A DNA stretch of 13,276 nt, taken from the NCBI GenBank assembly GCA_017634255.1, contig JAGBNT010000063.1, forward strand, positions 1 to 13,276. Reading direction: 5' to 3'. The DNA is from Lachnospiraceae bacterium (lineage in GTDB: Bacteria > Bacillota_A > Clostridia > Lachnospirales > Lachnospiraceae). Within the stretch, counting starts at the first letter, position 1. Each line of letters starts with the position of its first letter. Position numbers and translations under genes: made by a program. The notes under the pieces were generated by a model, which had not been told where the DNA came from, did no database searches, and saw only the letters and a list, made by a program, of their open reading frames with translations. Positions 6,432-13,162 of this stretch are shown here, piece by piece.

Positions 6432-7703
6432 TCAGCAGTCGGGTACCCCGGCACCCTGTCCGCTATTCGTCTGTATCCTCAAAACATCGTACAGCCCGAC
6501 ACGGGCATTCAGCTTTAACCGCAATTCCTGCTTGGGATGCGGAGCCGACTCCACTTCCTCGCCCTTGTCGTCGATGATCCTCTCTACCTCCGCAAAGTCG
6601 GAGGTGAGATCCGGGTGTACTATTTCTATCCTGTCATGCAAAAAAAACTTGTTCTTCTGATGTATTACTGCTTCTCCGTCCCCAGTGATTCCGTCCACCA
6701 CTCCGAGAAGCGTATATGAATTGGTATAGGTATTGCTGTCGTATATCTGGGCGCCTTCATCAGGCTTGCCGAAAAAGAAGCCCGTCGCGAAGGGTCTGGC
6801 CGTGCACTTCGCTACCTCCGCCCTGTACCATTCCTTATTGGCCTCGTATTTTTCCGGATTTTCAAAGTAATCGTCGATAGCCCTCCTGTAGGCACGGGTC
6901 ACGGAAGCTATGTACAGGGCGTTTTTCATCCGCCCCTCTACCTTAAGGCTGTCGATTCCCGCCTCCACAAGCTCCGGAATATATTCGACCATGCACAGGT
7001 CCTTGGAGTTGAATATAAAGGTTCCTCTGTCATTTTCCTCGATTGGCAGATACTGTCCGAGTCTGGTGACCTCCGCCACCGCATACTGCCAGCGGCAGGG
7101 ATGCGCACATTCTCCGTGATTCGCGTCTCTTCCGGTAAAATAATTCGATAAAAGGCAGCGTCCCGAATAGGAGATACACATCGCACCATGTACAAAGGTC
7201 TCGATCTCCAGCTCCTTAGGGATGTTCTCCCGTATCTCCCTTATCTCCTCGAAGGAAAGCTCCCTCGCGGTAACTATACGCTTAGCTCCCAACTTCCCCC
7301 AGAAAAGACAGGTCATGAAATTTGTATTGTTTGCCTGGGTGCTGATATGAATATCAATTTCCGGGCAGACCTCACGGGCAATGCTGAAAAGTCCGGGGTC
7401 GGAAATTATAAGAGCGTCGGGAGCCAGCTCCTTAAGCTCCGTAAAATACTGCACCGCTGACCTGATGTCCTGGTTATGCGCCAGGATGTTGGCTGTAACA
7501 TATACCTTTGCGCCGTTTTTATGGGCAAAGGCTATTCCCTCCCCCATCTCTTCACGGGTGAAATTCTTTGCTCCGGCTCTCAATCCGAAGGCCTCTCCTC
7601 CCAGATATACGGCGTTCGCCCCGAAGGTGACTGCTACCTTCAGCTCCTCAAGGCCCTTTGCCGGCATCAGAAGCTCGGGTTTTTTTCGTCTATTTTCACT
7701 CAT
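6432..7703 (-). CDS. trhP: Peptidase U32 family protein, tRNA 5-hydroxyuridine synthesis (TrhP/YrrO type)
   Basis: 423 residues, the same size as Bacillus YrrO. It opens KPELLMPAKGLEELKVAVTF, typical of U32, and residues 168-186 match the U32 signature E-x-F-x2-G-[SA]-x-C-x4-G-x-C-x2-S exactly. Cys176, Cys183, Cys199 and Cys203 are the cluster of cysteines that TrhP-type proteins need, probably for an iron-sulfur cluster. Despite the family name, TrhP hydroxylates uridine 34 of tRNAs using prephenate-derived chemistry; it is not a proven protease. The context supports this: the gene overlaps a TrmR-type methyltransferase by four bases (ATGA), the same pairing as yrrM-yrrO in Bacillus subtilis. 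Other U32 branches (RlhA, collagenase-like) are less likely by context. Only one TrhP paralogue is present here; Bacillus has two. Confidence 0.88.
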   Translation of the reverse strand: MSENRRKKPELLMPAKGLEELKVAVTFGANAVYLGGEAFGLRAGAKNFTREEMGEGIAFAHKNGAKVYVTANILAHNQDIRSAVQYFTELKELAPDALIISDPGLFSIAREVCPEIDIHISTQANNTNFMTCLFWGKLGAKRIVTARELSFEEIREIRENIPKELEIETFVHGAMCISYSGRCLLSNYFTGRDANHGECAHPCRWQYAVAEVTRLGQYLPIEENDRGTFIFNSKDLCMVEYIPELVEAGIDSLKVEGRMKNALYIASVTRAYRRAIDDYFENPEKYEANKEWYRAEVAKCTARPFATGFFFGKPDEGAQIYDSNTYTNSYTLLGVVDGITGDGEAVIHQKNKFFLHDRIEIVHPDLTSDFAEVERIIDDKGEEVESAPHPKQELRLKLNARVGLYDVLRIQTNSGQGAGVPDC

Positions 7704-8356
7704 GACGCAGCCTGCTTTACGGCAAGTACCACGCCGTCTCCTATTGGCAATATAGTTGTGACAAATTCCTGAGAGCGGGTGATCTCCAGCAGAAATTCCC
7801 TCATTCTCTTATGTATCGTCCTGTTCCGCCTTGTGACGGCGAATTTGGATTCCACTATCTCCCCTCCCTTTAGACAGTTGTCCGCGATCAATATCCCTCC
7901 TTCGGACAGGAGGCGCTTCGCCTCTTCAAAATAGGCCGGATACTGCGCTTTGGCCGCATCTATAAAAATAAGGTCGAAGCTGTCTTTAAGCTCCGCCATG
8001 ACCTTTGCGCCGTCTCCCTCTATAAGCTCTATGCGCTCGGCATATCCGGACGCAGCTATATTTTTTCCCGCCTGTTCGATTCGCGGCTCATAGTCCTCAA
8101 CTGTGGTTATCCGGGTTTCCCGCGGAGTATATTTCGCCATCATTATTGCCGAAAAACCCACCGCAGTTCCTATTTCAAGTATTTTTCCCGGCCTTTGCGC
8201 CGAAAGGATGAATCTCAAAAGCTGCTGGGTGTCCCTGCGTATTATCGGGACCTCATCCCGAGTCGCCGAATACTCGAGTTCCCTTATAAACTCATCCTGC
8301 TCAGTAAAAAATGAATCTATAAAGCTGTCCAGCCTGTCATAGTCCAGGTTCTCCAC
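7700..8356 (-). CDS. trmR: SAM-dependent O-methyltransferase, tRNA 5-hydroxyuridine methyltransferase (TrmR type)
   Basis: 218 residues of the methyltransferase_3 (COMT-like) family. The SAM-binding glycine motif is ILEIGTAVGFSA (59-70). VEDYE (86-90) follows the second strand, FIDAAKAQYPAY (131-142) carries the metal-ligand Asp133, and ADNCLKGG (158-165) gives Asp159 and Asn160. In Bacillus subtilis the yrrM product (TrmR) methylates 5-hydroxyuridine to 5-methoxyuridine at the tRNA wobble position; assignment here rests on family plus the adjacent U32 gene. The start is GTG at 8356, immediately after the upstream TAA, with GGAG eight bases before it; the only nearby ATG is out of frame. Small-molecule catechol methylation is the alternative reading but fits the context poorly. 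Confidence 0.85.
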   Translation of the reverse strand: MENLDYDRLDSFIDSFFTEQDEFIRELEYSATRDEVPIIRRDTQQLLRFILSAQRPGKILEIGTAVGFSAIMMAKYTPRETRITTVEDYEPRIEQAGKNIAASGYAERIELIEGDGAKVMAELKDSFDLIFIDAAKAQYPAYFEEAKRLLSEGGILIADNCLKGGEIVESKFAVTRRNRTIHKRMREFLLEITRSQEFVTTILPIGDGVVLAVKQAAS

Positions 8357-8764
8357 TTAATCATCTCCATCGGAGTCTTCGTCGTCCTCCGGAGCCATCA
8401 CGGCCAGCATCTCCTCCGCGGTCATTGCCGTGCTGAGCGTATATTTTCCAGGCTTGACCTTGCCGTGATATTTACTGAGACTCTCCTGCAGGAAAAAAAG
8501 CCTGTGATCCCTGATCAGCCCTCTGTCCTCCAATATCTCTCCTATGTCCATCGCTCCGGAGCCTTCGGGTATAGAAACCTCGACGTCCACTCCGACGCCC
8601 GACGAAACCGGCTCCTCTGTAAAGATCCTGTAGCCGAAGTCGTAGGCCTTGAGCGCACCCTGATAGATGTAGTAAAGACACAGCAAAATGAGCAGAAGGC
8701 GCACCAGCATTCCGAGAAATGTCATTATAACATTCTTCAGTTTTATTGCAGTATTCCTGTTCAT
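8357..8764 (-). CDS. MltG/YceG-like membrane protein lacking the catalytic domain
   Basis: 135 residues. A hydrophobic helix (about 14-36) anchors the protein with a short basic inner end. Residues 61-123 (VEVSIPEGSGAMDIGEIL, then KPGKYTLSTAMTAEEML) match the LysM-like first subdomain of endolytic transglycosylase MltG. MltG proteins are normally above 330 residues and put the catalytic glutamate in a following domain, which is absent here; the protein ends with an acidic tail (EDDEDSDGDD). It sits where full-length yrrL (mltG) lies in Bacillus, next to the TrmR gene. I infer a non-enzymatic, membrane-anchored role near septal peptidoglycan, or a remnant. ATG at 8764 overlaps the upstream ylbF stop by one base and its own ribosome site is poor, so it probably depends on translation of ylbF. 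Confidence 0.75.
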   Translation of the reverse strand: MNRNTAIKLKNVIMTFLGMLVRLLLILLCLYYIYQGALKAYDFGYRIFTEEPVSSGVGVDVEVSIPEGSGAMDIGEILEDRGLIRDHRLFFLQESLSKYHGKVKPGKYTLSTAMTAEEMLAVMAPEDDEDSDGDD

Positions 8765-9086
8765 CAGAAATCCAGTTCTCCCATGACCCTGTCAATAATA
8801 GTCTGCATCAGCCTGCAAAAAACATTTTCCGCCTCGATGTAATCGTGTATCTCCACGATGGCGTAATCCTGCTCGTTTCTTTCCATAAATTGGTCCAGCT
8901 CGTCCATCAGCCGGCTCTCATCAGTTACCTGCTGGAGCTCAAAATTCTCCATCCTGATTCTGTCGGCCTTGGCCTTCAGCTCCGGGTTCGAGGCACTACG
9001 CTCCTTTTATTTTTAAAATCCACATACTCTGGAGAGCCTTTAATATAGTCAACTATTCTTTCAACGCTGTCGTCAATTCCAGTCAA
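8764..9086 (-). pseudogene. YlbF-family regulator gene, interrupted by a -1 frameshift
   Basis: Two frames together encode one YlbF/YmcA-like protein. From TTG at 9086, preceded by AAAGGAAGG, the first frame encodes 36 residues (TGIDDSVERIVDYIKGSPEY...) and stops at 8976. The second frame picks up after an A-rich stretch and runs to 8764: ASNPELKAKADRIRM, then ENFELQQVTDESRL and a helical C-terminus. One extra A in the A4 run (plus-strand T run 9005-9008) would fuse them into a 107-residue protein with the family pattern EY..K..NPELK....R..NFELQ. In Bacillus, YlbF with YmcA and YaaT controls RNase Y-dependent mRNA maturation, and here the gene follows RNase J. A sequencing error, a real mutation or unusual decoding are all possible; no classical slippery heptamer is present. 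Confidence 0.75.
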
Positions 9087-9134
9087 TTTCTGTCCTTCCT
9101 TTATCCGCCCCGGAAGGTATCCGGTACGGCGCCC

Positions 9135-10808
9135 TTAGACCTCCATTATTATAGGAAGTATCATGGGTCTGCGCTTGGTCTTTTTCCATAAATAATCGGA
9201 AAGATTGTCTCTTAAGGTATTCTTTATCTTGCTCCAGTCCTTGACCCCTCTGTCGAATAAATTGTCCAGGGTATCCTCCAAAACCTCTGTGGAGTCCTCC
9301 AGCAGGATATCCGATTCCCGCACATATACAAAGCCTCTAGAAATGATATCGGGGCCCGCAAGGACCTGGCCTGTCCCCTTTTCAAAGGTCATCACTATTA
9401 TAACTATTCCGTCCTCGGCCAGCTTCTGTCTGTCGCGAAGGACGACATTGCCTACGTCTCCAACTCCAAGACCGTCCACGTATATGGCTCCGGTCTGCAC
9501 ATGCCCTGTTATCTTAGCCGACTCGTCGTCGATCTCCAGGACATCGCCAGAGTGAAACATGATTATATTGTTTTTGGGTATGCCAAGCTCCGCGGCTATA
9601 TCAGCCTGGGCGTGCCTGTGTCTGGGCTCACCGTGCACAGGTATGGCGTACCTGGGCTTAACGAGCGAGTATATCAGCTTTATTTCCTCTCTGCAGGCAT
9701 GGCCTGAAACGTGCACATCCTGAAAGATCACCTCGGCTCCCTTGTCCTCGAGCTCGTTTATTACCTTTGAAACAGCCTTTTCATTGCCCGGTATCGGGTT
9801 GGAGCTGAAAATTATCGTGTCGTTGGGCTTGATCCTTATCTTCCTGTGTATGTCCTGCGCCATACGGGAAAGCGCTGCCATCGACTCCCCCTGGCTTCCG
9901 GTAGTGATTATGACGGTCTTTTCGTCGGGATAGTCCTTAAGCTGGGCGATGTCTATCAGAGTGTGCTCAGGCACCTTGATATAGCCCAGCTCCTGGGCGG
10001 TTTCGATGACATTTATCATCGAGCGTCCCTCTACCACTACCTTCCTGCCGTATTTATAGGAGCTGTTTATTATCTGCTGGACCCTGTCCACGTTTGAAGC
10101 AAAGGTCGCTATTATTATCCTGTTTTTCGTATGCTCGGAAAAAAGTGTATCGAAAACCTTTCCGATGGTTTTTTCGGAATTCGTAAAGCCCGGACGCTCA
10201 GCGTTGGTACTGTCGCACATCAGCGCTAGAACACCTTTCTTGCCGATCTCACCGAATCGCTGCAGGTCTATGGCGTCTCCGAAAACCGGGGTATAGTCCA
10301 CCTTGAAATCTCCGGTATGGATCACGATTCCCGCAGGCGAATATATGGCAAGGGCCGAAGCGTCGGCAATGGAGTGATTGGTCTTTATAAATTCAATTCT
10401 GAATTGTCCTAAATTTATGGACTGCCCATGCTTTATGACCTTTCTCTTCACGTTCCTGAGCAGTCCGTGTTCCTCGAGCTTGTGGTCGATAAGCCCGATG
10501 GTAAGCTTGGTAGCATAGATGGGAGCGTTTACTTCCTTCAATATATAAGGCAGCGCCCCTATATGATCTTCATGTCCGTGGGTTATTACATAGCCCTTTA
10601 CTCTGGATATATTTTCCTTTAAATACGTCACATCCGGTATACACAGGTCTATTCCCAGCATATCGTCCTCTGGAAAGGCAAGACCGCAGTCTACCACAAC
10701 AATACTATCCTCGTATTCAAAAGCCGTGATATTCAGCCCGATCTGCTCAAGACCACCGAGCGGAATTATCCTCAGCTTTGAAGCCGGGGTCTTTTCAGTT
10801 TTTTTCAC
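9135..10808 (-). CDS. rnj: Ribonuclease J (metallo-beta-lactamase/beta-CASP nuclease)
   Basis: 557 residues, close to the 555 of Bacillus RNase J1. The metal site is the HGHEDHIG motif (77-84), with His145 in TNHSIADA, Asp167 in HTGDFK and His392 in PVHGEPRH. The beta-CASP part covers roughly 200-370 and includes the HVSGHA motif (366-371). A C-terminal domain of about 100 residues follows, as usual. RNase J is a 5'-3' exo- and endoribonuclease that turns over mRNA and matures 16S rRNA in the cytoplasm. It starts with GTG at 10808 behind GGAGG six bases away. It follows a 312-base palindrome-rich gap and leads a tight gene series; the neighbouring YlbF-family gene is also tied to RNA decay. 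Confidence 0.97.
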   Translation of the reverse strand: MKKTEKTPASKLRIIPLGGLEQIGLNITAFEYEDSIVVVDCGLAFPEDDMLGIDLCIPDVTYLKENISRVKGYVITHGHEDHIGALPYILKEVNAPIYATKLTIGLIDHKLEEHGLLRNVKRKVIKHGQSINLGQFRIEFIKTNHSIADASALAIYSPAGIVIHTGDFKVDYTPVFGDAIDLQRFGEIGKKGVLALMCDSTNAERPGFTNSEKTIGKVFDTLFSEHTKNRIIIATFASNVDRVQQIINSSYKYGRKVVVEGRSMINVIETAQELGYIKVPEHTLIDIAQLKDYPDEKTVIITTGSQGESMAALSRMAQDIHRKIRIKPNDTIIFSSNPIPGNEKAVSKVINELEDKGAEVIFQDVHVSGHACREEIKLIYSLVKPRYAIPVHGEPRHRHAQADIAAELGIPKNNIIMFHSGDVLEIDDESAKITGHVQTGAIYVDGLGVGDVGNVVLRDRQKLAEDGIVIIVMTFEKGTGQVLAGPDIISRGFVYVRESDILLEDSTEVLEDTLDNLFDRGVKDWSKIKNTLRDNLSDYLWKKTKRRPMILPIIMEV

Positions 10809-10814
10809 AAATTA

Positions 10815-10819
10815 CCTCC
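10815..10819 (-). promoter_or_regulatory. Ribosome binding site of RNase J (GTG start)
   Basis: GGAGG on the minus strand, six bases before GTG 10808. This is the strongest ribosome site in the window and fixes the unusual GTG start. I could not find a convincing -35/-10 pair between it and the palindromes. Confidence 0.8.
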
Positions 10820-10920
10820 ATAATATTTTCACGCTTATCATTTTATGGATGCGTAAATACTCCAATAGTAAACGACAAAGTTCTTTTTACTTTGGCGTTT
10901 ACTGCGCCGGATTTTGGCTG

Positions 10921-10945
10921 CAAAATGTGCCAGTGGCACATTTTG
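10921..10945. terminator. Possible weak bidirectional terminator hairpin (H2)
   Basis: A perfect 12-bp inverted repeat with a one-base centre. Its core TGTGCCA/TGGCACA is flanked by AAAA on one side and TTTT on the other, so either strand reads as a stem ending in four U residues. The real loop would have to open some central pairs. The U-run is short, so efficiency is doubtful. Confidence 0.3.
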
Positions 10946-11058
10946 AATGCCGTTTAGATGCGCTGAGCGCATCTGGCATCGTTTTAAAGCGGCAGATTTC
11001 CTTACAAAATCCGTGGCACTAAGCGTGTGCCACTGGCACACAGTGCCCGCCGGAGGCT

Positions 11059-11096
11059 TTATAGAGAACGACAAATTCTTTTGTCGTTCTCTATAA
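11059..11096. repeat. Perfect 17-bp hairpin just after the DUF1292 gene (H5)
   Basis: Arms 11059-11075 and 11080-11096 are perfectly complementary around a four-base loop (TTCT on the plus strand). It begins 24 bases beyond the DUF1292 stop, where it could protect or end the ireB-ruvX-DUF1292 transcript. There is no U-tract, so it is not a classical intrinsic terminator. It shares AACGACAAA and TTCTTTT with H1. Confidence 0.8.
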
Positions 11097-11120
11097 GTTC
11101 ATACTTTAAATGCGGGCGGC

Positions 11121-11390
11121 TCACTCCTCGTCAAACACCACATCGTCAAGTATATCGCTAAATGCATTCATCGCATCCTTAAGTTCTTTTTCATCGGTGA
11201 CCGTCTCGTACAGAGCCTTTTCGGCATCCTCCTCACCCGCGACATTTTTAAGAATCATGGCATCGCTGTCGCCTTCCTCTTCCTCTGTCACCAGAATATA
11301 CGAAACCCCGCCGAGAACCGTCTCGGCCAGTACAAAGAGCTCCTTTGCAAGCCCTGTCTCTTCATCTTCGAAAGATATCTTCTCTACCAT
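11121..11390 (-). CDS. DUF1292 family protein (YrzB-like)
   Basis: 89 residues, very acidic. The family core ISFEDEETGLAKELFVL (5-21), then GVSYILVTEEEEG (28-40) and the helical end are recognisable as DUF1292; ends in FDEE. Function unknown. It is 3 bases downstream of ruvX and in the same order as ireB-ruvX-DUF1292 (yrzL-yrrK-yrzB) in Bacillus, so it is co-transcribed with them. ATG at 11390 is preceded by GGAGAGGA inside the end of ruvX, spaced at about 10 bases. Confidence 0.88.
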   Translation of the reverse strand: MVEKISFEDEETGLAKELFVLAETVLGGVSYILVTEEEEGDSDAMILKNVAGEEDAEKALYETVTDEKELKDAMNAFSDILDDVVFDEE

Positions 11391-11393
11391 CCG

Positions 11394-11834
11394 CTAAAAA
11401 TCCTCTCCGCAGCCGTTGTCGATAAAATCCTGCAGTATCAGTGCGGCCGCGACATTGTCGATATCCGCACGCACCTTACGTTCGATCCGTTTTCCGCTGT
11501 AATTCTCCGCCAGATATGCTTCGGCCTCCACTGAGGTAAGGCGCTCATCCACAAGGACTAGCCTTAGGCCTGTCCTCCTTTTCAGCATTTCGGCAAAGGC
11601 CCTTACGGCAGCGGACCTTTCTCCCTCACTCCCGTCCATATTGAGCGGAAGTCCCAGAACGATTGTTTCCACTCCCTGCTCTTCTATGAGCTTTTCTATC
11701 CTCGCACAGGTCCTGCGCAGATGATTTTCCTTCTCCCTGCGTATCGTCTCAAGCGGCGCGGCAACTCCTCCACTCTCCGCTATGGCGACCCCTACCGTTC
11801 CTGCACCATAATCCAGTCCTATCAGCTTCGACAT
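11394..11834 (-). CDS. ruvX: RuvX/YqgF family, putative Holliday junction resolvase or pre-16S rRNA nuclease
   Basis: 146 residues from ATG at 11834. RNase H-like fold with LIGLDYGAGTVGVAIAE (4-20, catalytic Asp8), VLGLPLNMDGSEG (59-71), VLVDERLTSVEAE (93-105, Glu97) and ADIDNVAAALILQ (123-135, Asp126). The family (YqgF in E. coli) trims the 5' end of 16S rRNA and is also annotated as an anti-termination factor or resolvase. A GTG at 11837 is in frame, but the ATG gives the usual M-x-x-x-GLD N-terminus and overlaps the ireB stop by one base (TGATG). Confidence 0.95.
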   Translation of the reverse strand: MSKLIGLDYGAGTVGVAIAESGGVAAPLETIRREKENHLRRTCARIEKLIEEQGVETIVLGLPLNMDGSEGERSAAVRAFAEMLKRRTGLRLVLVDERLTSVEAEAYLAENYSGKRIERKVRADIDNVAAALILQDFIDNGCGEDF

Positions 11835-12094
11835 CACTTCCAGTGGTTATTCTTTATGTACTGGGTCAAAAGCTCCTCCACGAGCTCGTCCCTCTCCACC
11901 TTCATAATAAGGCTTCTGGCATTATTATGGCTGGTTATATACGTGGGATCACCGGACATTATATATCCGACTATCTGGCTTATGGGATTGTAGCCCTTTT
12001 CGGTAAGCGCTTCATACACCGTCGAAAGAACTACCTTGACCCCTGTTTCCGGTTCCGTCTCAACTTTAAACATCTGAGTATTGCCAAGTTCCAT
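11834..12094 (-). CDS. ireB: IreB family regulatory phosphoprotein (UPF0297)
   Basis: 86 residues. The core [20 protein letters not shown] (25-44), [17 protein letters not shown] (47-63) and [10 protein letters not shown] (67-76) is diagnostic. In Enterococcus faecalis IreB is phosphorylated near its N-terminus by the PASTA kinase IreK and limits cephalosporin resistance. Here Thr6, just before the conserved Phe9, is the likely equivalent site; that is my alignment by eye. GGAG six bases before ATG 12094 supports the start. It is the first gene after a strong promoter and leads ruvX and DUF1292. Confidence 0.95.
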   Translation of the reverse strand: MELGNTQMFKVETEPETGVKVVLSTVYEALTEKGYNPISQIVGYIMSGDPTYITSHNNARSLIMKVERDELVEELLTQYIKNNHWK

Positions 12095-12152
12095 ATATTA
12101 CTCCGTTCTCCTTTTTATGACTTTCCGAAAGCTCGACCATTCCTGACACCAC

Positions 12153-12181
12153 ATTGTACATTAATTTACATAAAATATCAA
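12153..12181 (-). promoter_or_regulatory. Sigma-A promoter of the ireB-ruvX-DUF1292 genes
   Basis: On the minus strand TTGATA (12181-12176), a 17-base AT-rich spacer, and TACAAT (12158-12153): five of six matches to the -10 consensus and four or five to the -35. It would start transcription near 12146, giving a leader of about 50 bases before ireB. It lies in the 110-base gap after the TIGR03915 gene. Confidence 0.65.
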
Positions 12182-12204
12182 CAAATCTTCTTACAGACCG
12201 CTCC

Positions 12205-13161
12205 TCACTCCCTCCTCCCTTTGTGCTCTGCCATATCTCCCCTGAACCTCAGCGGCAGGAGGCTGCGCTGGAGGGCGCGGTTTTCGCGTTCCTTGATGAA
12301 GGTAGTGTCGTAGAAGATTTTCCACAAATCGGACATGCGGGCGTTTTCAGAGTTGTCGGATTCGATAATTCTTACAGTTTCGGGCTGCAGCTCGCTTAGC
12401 CTCTGAGCCACGTAGCCGCCCTTCCCGGCAGAATATACGGCGGCCTCATCGTGAACCTTGTCATATATCAGGAAGTTTTCGGAGGGGTATCGGTCCTCGA
12501 AAAATGGCAATAAGAGCGAAACTATCCTGTGACGGGGTTCTATTACGGAGGTCAGAAACTGGTTTGCGGCATATTGACGATATTGTTCCGCCGAAGAATA
12601 TTCGTCAAACACTGCTGGCGCATGGCCGCTCCCTACGATCCCGGTCTGCATTTCTCCAGGAACTTCAGTCATGCCCCTGTCTCCTTCTGTCTCGGCATTC
12701 GTCCCTGTAAGTTCAGTTATATCGTGTATCTTAAATCTTAAAAACTCCGTCCAGTGGTGTACCTCTCCCTGCACATTTTTGTAAATTTCGTGCAGCCTGC
12801 TTATGCAGTCAGCCTTACGATAATTCAATATGTCGATATTATTTGCAAAACCGAGTATCAATGCTCTGTAAATGACCTCAGCTCTGTCGTCAAAGCAGGA
12901 CAGTGCACAGTATTCGATATATTCCAGGAAATTCAGCCCCAGCTTGGAGCGTATCGCCCTATAGACCTTGCCTGCGGCTTCAGGATCTGACGGAATATCT
13001 ATATATTCAGAGAAAAGCTTCATCGTGCCCTCTTCTCCCGCTATCATTATCTCATTGAACCCGTGCCCGTATCTGGATCTATATGCATAGGAGACCGCGG
13101 ACAGTATCCCCTCCAGGGAATTTTCTGCCAGCAGGATGTGTTTGATCTTGTCCCCGTCCAT
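12205..13161 (-). CDS. TIGR03915/DUF4130 family putative DNA repair protein, with an unusual internal segment
   Basis: 318 residues; relatives I recall are about 250. N-terminal DNSLEGILSAVSYAY-type opening (residues 13-27), YRAIRSKL (67-74), a helical middle with ALILGFA (100-106), then PRHRIVSLLLPFF (209-221), NFLIYDKVHDEAAVY (229-243) and the C-terminal LWKIFYDTTFIKERENRALQ (279-298) match DUF4130. This family occurs beside a radical SAM protein (TIGR03916) or fused to UdgX-type uracil-DNA proteins, hence a suspected role in DNA repair; the reaction is unknown. Residues about 145-200 form a low-complexity, acidic and glycine-rich stretch I do not expect in the family. The gene begins one base after the upstream stop. 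The ribosome site is weak, suggesting coupling. Confidence 0.8.
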   Translation of the reverse strand: MDGDKIKHILLAENSLEGILSAVSYAYRSRYGHGFNEIMIAGEEGTMKLFSEYIDIPSDPEAAGKVYRAIRSKLGLNFLEYIEYCALSCFDDRAEVIYRALILGFANNIDILNYRKADCISRLHEIYKNVQGEVHHWTEFLRFKIHDITELTGTNAETEGDRGMTEVPGEMQTGIVGSGHAPAVFDEYSSAEQYRQYAANQFLTSVIEPRHRIVSLLLPFFEDRYPSENFLIYDKVHDEAAVYSAGKGGYVAQRLSELQPETVRIIESDNSENARMSDLWKIFYDTTFIKERENRALQRSLLPLRFRGDMAEHKGRRE

Positions 13162-13162
13162 A

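Larger units (their letters stand above)
10867..11096. repeat. Cluster of five palindromes filling the intergenic gap before RNase J
   Basis: The 312 bases between the DUF1292 stop and the RNase J start hold no credible gene but nested inverted repeats. H1 pairs 10867-10881 with 10889-10903 (15 bp, one mismatch). H2 pairs 10921-10932 with 10934-10945 (12 bp perfect). H3 pairs 10956-10964 with 10966-10974 (9 bp). H4 pairs 11015-11020 with 11042-11047 and 11025-11032 with 11034-11041. H5 pairs 11059-11075 with 11080-11096 (17 bp perfect). A longer-range stem, 10908-10916 with 11005-11013 (CGGATTTTG/CAAAATCCG), encloses H2 and H3. This could be a structured leader RNA, a REP/MITE-like repeat, or a transcription boundary. 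None of the hairpins has a strong U-tract. Confidence 0.85.

Noticed and set aside
9001..9020. Programmed -1 frameshifting in the ylbF gene
   Set aside because: The A-rich stretch resembles a slippery site, but no in-frame X XXY YYZ heptamer exists and the -1 frame has a TAA at the start of the stretch. An indel explains it more simply.
10820..10870. Own promoter for RNase J
   Set aside because: Candidates such as TTTACT with CATAAA have wrong spacing (19) and only four of six matches each, so I do not list one.
10838..11074. Minus-strand open frame of 78 codons across the palindrome block
   Set aside because: It is formed by the inverted repeats themselves, has no ribosome site and no domain pattern. 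A plus-strand frame over the same block is equally unsupported.
10867..11096. CRISPR array
   Set aside because: The palindromes differ from each other and are not regularly spaced direct repeats with unique spacers; no cas gene is present.
12182..12215. Terminator after the TIGR03915 gene
   Set aside because: The purine-rich end of the gene and following bases show no stable stem with a U-tract on the minus strand.
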